A DNA stretch of 64,000 bases from Gonocerus acuteangulatus (lineage: Eukaryota > Arthropoda > Insecta > Hemiptera > Coreidae). The stretch is from contig OX328123.1 in NCBI GenBank assembly GCA_946811695.1, positions 151,360,577-151,424,576 of the forward strand, read 5' to 3'. Below are positions 59,755 to 64,000 of the stretch, piece by piece (the first letter of the stretch is position 1; each line of letters begins with the position of its first letter). Both the position numbers and the translations under genes were made by a program. The notes beneath the pieces are model-generated. The model was not told the origin of the DNA, did not search any database, and worked only from the letters and a program-made list of their open reading frames with translations.

Positions 59755-60460
59755 GTAAAATAAATATAGTTAAAGGTGTTTAATAAAAAAAAAATATACT
59801 AAAACGAATGTAGCAAAACATAGATCGAATTGTGTAGTAAAACAAATGAATGTCAAAGTCTGTAGTAACATATATAAGTAGTAATAAAATAAATATAGTT
59901 AAACGAGTTTATTGAAATAAATATAACAAACGATTTTAGTAAAATAAATATTGCTAAAAGTGTGTAGTAAAATAAAAAAAGTTAAAAGTGAGTAGTAAAA
60001 AAAAAAAAAAAAAAAATACAGTTAAAAGTGTGTAGTAAAATAAATATAGTAAAAAGTTCGTAGTAAAATAAATATAGTAAAAAGTAGTAGTAAAATAAAT
60101 ATAGTTGAAAGTGTGTAGAAAATAAAATAAGGTTAAAGGAGTGTAGTAAAATAAATATAATCAAAAGTAGAAGTAAAATAAATATTGTAAAAATGATGTA
60201 GTTAATTAAATATAGATGAAACTGTGCAGTAAAATTAATATAGATAAATATGAGCAATAAAATTAATATAGATAACAGTTCGTAGTAAAATAAATATCGT
60301 TGAAACTGTGTAGAAAATAAATATAGTAAAAATTAGTAGTAAAATAAATATAATAAAATGGGCGTATTCAATTAAATATGTATAAGTTAAAGTGGGAAAT
60401 AAAATAAACATAGATCAAAATTTGTAGCAAATAAAATATAGTTAAAAGTGTTAAAATATA
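59755..60460 (+). repeat. degenerate AT-rich tandem array, about 28-30 bp
   Basis: Some 20 imperfect units of the type GTAGTAAAATAAATATAGTT plus AAAAGTGT. Spacing varies by several bases; minus-strand frames across it are artefacts. Confidence 0.85.
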
Positions 60461-60727
60461 ATAAAGTTCTATTGAACTTCCGCCTTTTATTTTAATACTT
60501 CATTTAACTATATCAATTTTACTGTACACGTTTAGCAATATTTTTGTCTATTCACTTTTATGTCAATTTATTTCAATACACTATATTCATTTTACTAGAC
60601 ACTGGTAACTATATTTATTTTCCCTTTTTACATTGAAAGGGTTTAAAAATATTTAAAAGTTTGCAGTAACATTTTATTAACACTCCGTTGATTTCAATAA
60701 TGTTAAAAAATATTAAAAAAATAACTA

Positions 60728-61442
60728 CTTCATTAATACAAAAAACTTCATATTTTCGCCTTTTGATCTGACGCAGGAACAGGATACAGTCCCTCTAGTG
60801 GGAGATAGCGCTCCTTGCGGCGGCCTTGCGAACCTACGCCTGGTGGGCTATTCTATTGAATTATATTACAAAGTAAACCCCCCTTTCCGATAGACCGATT
60901 TAGATCATTTTTACAAAACGTCTTTCCCATGAGTTACCCACGACGTATACCGCGTTTCGTTGCAATACAGCAGAAATTACGACCGGTATGAGTATATTTG
61001 TAATTTGGGTCCGGACTACCCCCCCCCCCCTCCTAATGAACCGATTTTGTTTATTTTTACAACACATATTTACCTGTAGATCACCACTACGAATAACGAG
61101 TTTCGTCGAAATATAACAAAAATCACGGCTGGTAGTGGCGAATTGGTTTGTGGGTCCGGGGTAAACCCCCCTTCCTAATGAACGGATTTAGTTTATTTTT
61201 ACATCTCACTTTTCTCTGTATATTAACACTAGGAATACCAAGTTTCGTTGAAATATAACAAATATTACGGCTGACATGGACAAATTAGCATTTTGTGTTC
61301 GGGGTAACCCCCTCCCCCCTTCCGGTGGAGCGATTTTGGTGGTTAACGAACTAGTTCATTCGTTTGCCAATTGAATGCTATATACCAAGTTTCGTGAAGA
61401 AAAAACACAAACTCTGGCCGCTATCGTGTTAACAGACACAAC

Positions 61443-61528
<86 letters not shown>
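60728..61528 (+). mobile_element. Helentron-like family E, body and AT core
   Basis: TTTTGATCTGACGCAGGAAC, GCGCTCCTTGCGGCGGCC, ACGTATACCGCGTTTCGTTG, two GGGTCCGG subrepeats, AACGAACTAGTTCATTCG, GTGTTAACAGACA, then (CA)n and (AT)n (61443-61527). Both termini are missing. Confidence 0.78.
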
Positions 61529-61529
<1 letters not shown>

Positions 61530-62139
61530 GGGTGACTGTGTGTGTATCGTCGCTTTTGGGGAGGGGGGTAGGTATTGAACCCTTTCTATCCAGCGGGCAG
61601 GGTGGTTTGCGATAAGAATTATTAGCGATGAACGAGGTGAATGTTGTGGAACACATAACAACAAGTTTAAATCGCTGTACTTCCCAACCTGGGCACGTAC
61701 GAATTTCCCCCCCCTTTCTGTGTCCGAGACAGCGCGACTTCCTAACATTTCCCTTTTATTTCCAAGATTGAGGGGGCATGAATCGATTTGCGCAAGAGAA
61801 GAAACGACAATTTTTTATTTTAAATTATTGGATATAATAAAAAAAAATCTAAAATCAATTTTTTTTTGGAGGCAAAAGGAAATTAGTCGCTATAAAACAA
61901 TCACCCGAAAAAATCAAGCAACCAAGTATTTCCAACATCAAATAGTTATTTAATAGGCATAATATAGGAAAGCAACAATGGTTTATTCAGAGACAACTAA
62001 CAAGTCAAAATTAAGTCCTATACCTATACATATAATTCATTATTCGTAAATAATTCGTTTACCATATTTATTTGAAAATGACATTTCATTTTATTTGATA
62101 TTTATTAAAAAGTGGACATTTAACAAAAAATACCTACAT
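61529..62139. other. unassigned DNA, GC-richer at the left
   Basis: 61529-61750 is less AT-rich, with a G run and a C run, but no coding signature. The rest is AT-rich. Confidence 0.4.
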
Positions 62140-62912
62140 TTGACATCTAGGCCATTAGCGCCGACAACCAGGGTGCACGAGGAATTTTCCCACCGAGCCG
62201 TTAGATGAGAAAATTCCTGCCGCCGCACAGTGGGGTATTTGCCCTGAAATGCTAGCCAATAGTCCATTTTGTAAAAGTTATCTGAGACGAAAATGAATTA
62301 GTGCTAAAAATAGTAGAATAGTTTGTGCACAACAGGTAAGGCTAATTTCTGTCCTAAGATTGCCTGTAAGCCAGGTGTGCCACAACAAAGTCTACAGTTT
62401 TTAATAGGAAATTTGTTAACTCCCCTCCGTATATTTATCTCTGTAAAAAAAAAAAATTTCGCGAGTTTGAAATTTTTATTGCAATTATGTTTATGTATCA
62501 CTCTAAGGCAGATAAACGAGAGTACATTTATTGAGTTTTAGCAATAATTAGGCCATTTGTTAATTAGTTTGACCACAAAATAAAATAAAAAATCTTTTGG
62601 CCTTTTTAACGTCAAATTTGACAAACTCGAAGGTTTTTGTTATACTTCCAAGCATTTCCAACCAGTTGTTTTTATATCAATATTGAAAGGAAGTATTCAG
62701 CTTTAAGAATATATAATCAGAAATCGCGGATTCGCGCGGATGTGCGTGTACATGCCAGTTAATGTCATAGTTTATGAATGCATTTCTTAAGTTTGTTGTT
62801 TTCCGGAGTCAAAATAATGACTAGACAAAATGTATTTGACATCATGGGTAAAAAAAAAAAGAACCTTAATTACAAAGAACAACTAGATGTGGTGATGGCC
62901 TCAGAAGCCGCT

Positions 62913-62973
<61 letters not shown>

Positions 62974-63776
62974 AAAAAAAGAAGAAGAAGAAAAATTGAA
63001 TTTACCCTGAATTCTTTGATAAAATATGATAATTATTCAGAAAGACAAATAAATTAAATCAAACAGTTATTTTCTTGTTTCAAATCACAGTTTCAATAAA
63101 AATGGATGGCAGTGCATAAAAAAGAAGATATTTATGTACAAAAAAAAAAAAATGAAGTGTGGCTTCAGGGTACATTATTGTTACCAAGGGCCAAAATGAG
63201 ACATTGGCAACCATTTTATAGATTCGAAGAATCCAGTGAGCGGAGTCGAAGACAGTAAAAGTGAAACGTTACATGCTACTACAGACGGCAGTGGAATTAC
63301 TGTATGCTACAAAAATGCAATTCTGAAAGTAATCCTCAAGCTGCTGATATATTGAAGAATATAAAAAAAGCTAGCTCCCATCCCGTAAAAATAAATACAA
63401 GGATGCTTATTCAAAATTGGCAATACTTTCTGAGTGATTTCAAGAAAGTGGCGTGTGTGTGTGTGTGTGTGAGTTTGTTTAGGTGTGTGTCATCTGTTAA
63501 CATTTATAGTAACTTCATAACAAAATACGTATTATACCTAACAATTATAAATTTTTTAAAACAATAAAATCCTAGTATTGCCTTAAAACCCATTACTGAA
63601 ATCATATATGACCTATTTTTCAGGGTATATGATCAAAGAAAATGAATTCAGCATCAGAAATATTTTTGGCCAAGAATAGCAGTCCTATACCCCACTGTGC
63701 GCCGTTGGGGATCGAACCCATCACCTCCTGCTTATGAATCTAAGGTCCTAGCCACTAGACCACGGGGAGACCCCTA
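62140..63776 (-). mobile_element. SINE family 1 split by a Transib-like element
   Basis: 62140-62225 is the SINE 3' part on minus (GGCGCTAATGGCC, AGGAATTTTCTCATCTAACG-type text). 63700-63776 is the head: complement of GGGGTCTCCCCGTGGTCTAG, CCTTAGATTCATAAGCAGGAG and GGGTTCGATCCCCA. The two halves join at CGCCG, duplicated on both sides of the insert. Confidence 0.9.
62226..63699. mobile_element. Transib-like element, RSS-heptamer ends, CGCCG TSD
   Basis: Both ends read CACAGTGGGGTAT inward (13-bp TIR; left 62226, right complement to 63699). CGCCG occurs at 62221-62225 and 63700-63704, and the interrupted target is a recognisable SINE, so both borders are certain. A 5-bp GC-rich TSD and CACAGTG termini match Transib, the superfamily related to RAG1/V(D)J recombination. 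The 1,474-bp interior has a long poly(A) (about 62916-62971), a (GT)n at 63453-63471 and short frames (for example LNYKEQLDVVMASEAA), but no RAG1-like transposase, so it is non-autonomous. Confidence 0.88.
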
Positions 63777-64000
63777 TTGTCTTTAATAACTCAAAAACGG
63801 TTCGGAATCTTGGTAAGCGGATTTCGGGTATATGTGGCATTGGTAAAAAAAACAAAAAAACAGTACTTATTTTTCTTTTGTGCTACTTTATTGCATGACT
63901 ACCCCACATGTTCCGTGGCCTACATGCCAACGTAAATTTCAATGTTTTATTTAAATAATTTATTTACTGGGTGGCTTTGAATTGTTTTTATAGCAAAGTA

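Noticed and set aside
62778..62999. Lysine-rich frame (and those at 1615-1870, 2691-3009, 27319-27724, 32395-32648)
   Set aside because: Produced by poly(A)/poly(T) tracts of SINE or other tails.

Overview
The window looks like repeat-dominated, AT-rich nuclear DNA of an invertebrate animal, most likely an arthropod. The evidence is the mix of mobile elements: RTE-, Jockey-, R1- and I-like LINE remnants, a Gypsy-type gag fragment, tRNA-derived SINEs, Penelope-like (PLE) termini with hammerhead-ribozyme motifs, hAT-, piggyBac- and Transib-like non-autonomous DNA elements, and Helentron-like elements with AT microsatellite cores. I cannot name a species. I find no convincing host gene. Most long open frames are read-through of microsatellites, poly(A) or tandem repeats. 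One 200-N assembly gap lies at 13064-13263.

Layout. 1-8 kb: AT microsatellites, SINEs, two Helentron-like family C copies, a broken Gypsy gag and a palindromic element. 8.8-9.5 kb: a 67-bp satellite enclosed by inverted ends. 9.9-11 kb: an unclassified TIR element. 12-17.7 kb: a 30-bp tandem array, the gap, three LINE carboxy-terminal remnants, a family E Helentron-like element, a hAT element with a perfect 8-bp target duplication, and a 5'-truncated LINE with a 14-bp target duplication. 18-27 kb: SINEs and three PLE-derived foldbacks. 27-35 kb: Jockey and RTE remnants, more Helentron-like elements and a TTAA-flanked piggyBac-like element. 35-44 kb: further Helentron-like copies, a three-level nested insertion and more PLE foldbacks. 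45-50.5 kb: three tandem arrays (26, 85 and 52 bp) around an I/Jockey-like LINE remnant. 51-64 kb: a complete family E element, two Transib-like elements and a degenerate AT-rich array.

The most interesting threads are these. (1) At least eight PLE-related segments; several are head-to-head palindromes whose arms carry hammerhead motifs with a self-complementary stem III, as expected for ribozymes that act as dimers. (2) Two sequence-unrelated element families (C and E) with the same build: a matching 5' end, subterminal inverted repeats, a 3' hairpin ending in CTAA, and an internal (AT)n tract. This resembles Helentron-associated elements and accounts for many of the large AT microsatellites. 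(3) A Transib-like element with RSS-heptamer ends (CACAGTG) and a CGCCG target duplication inside a SINE, with a second end at the same SINE position elsewhere. (4) A 3' hairpin shared by a LINE and two SINE families, with compensatory stem changes.
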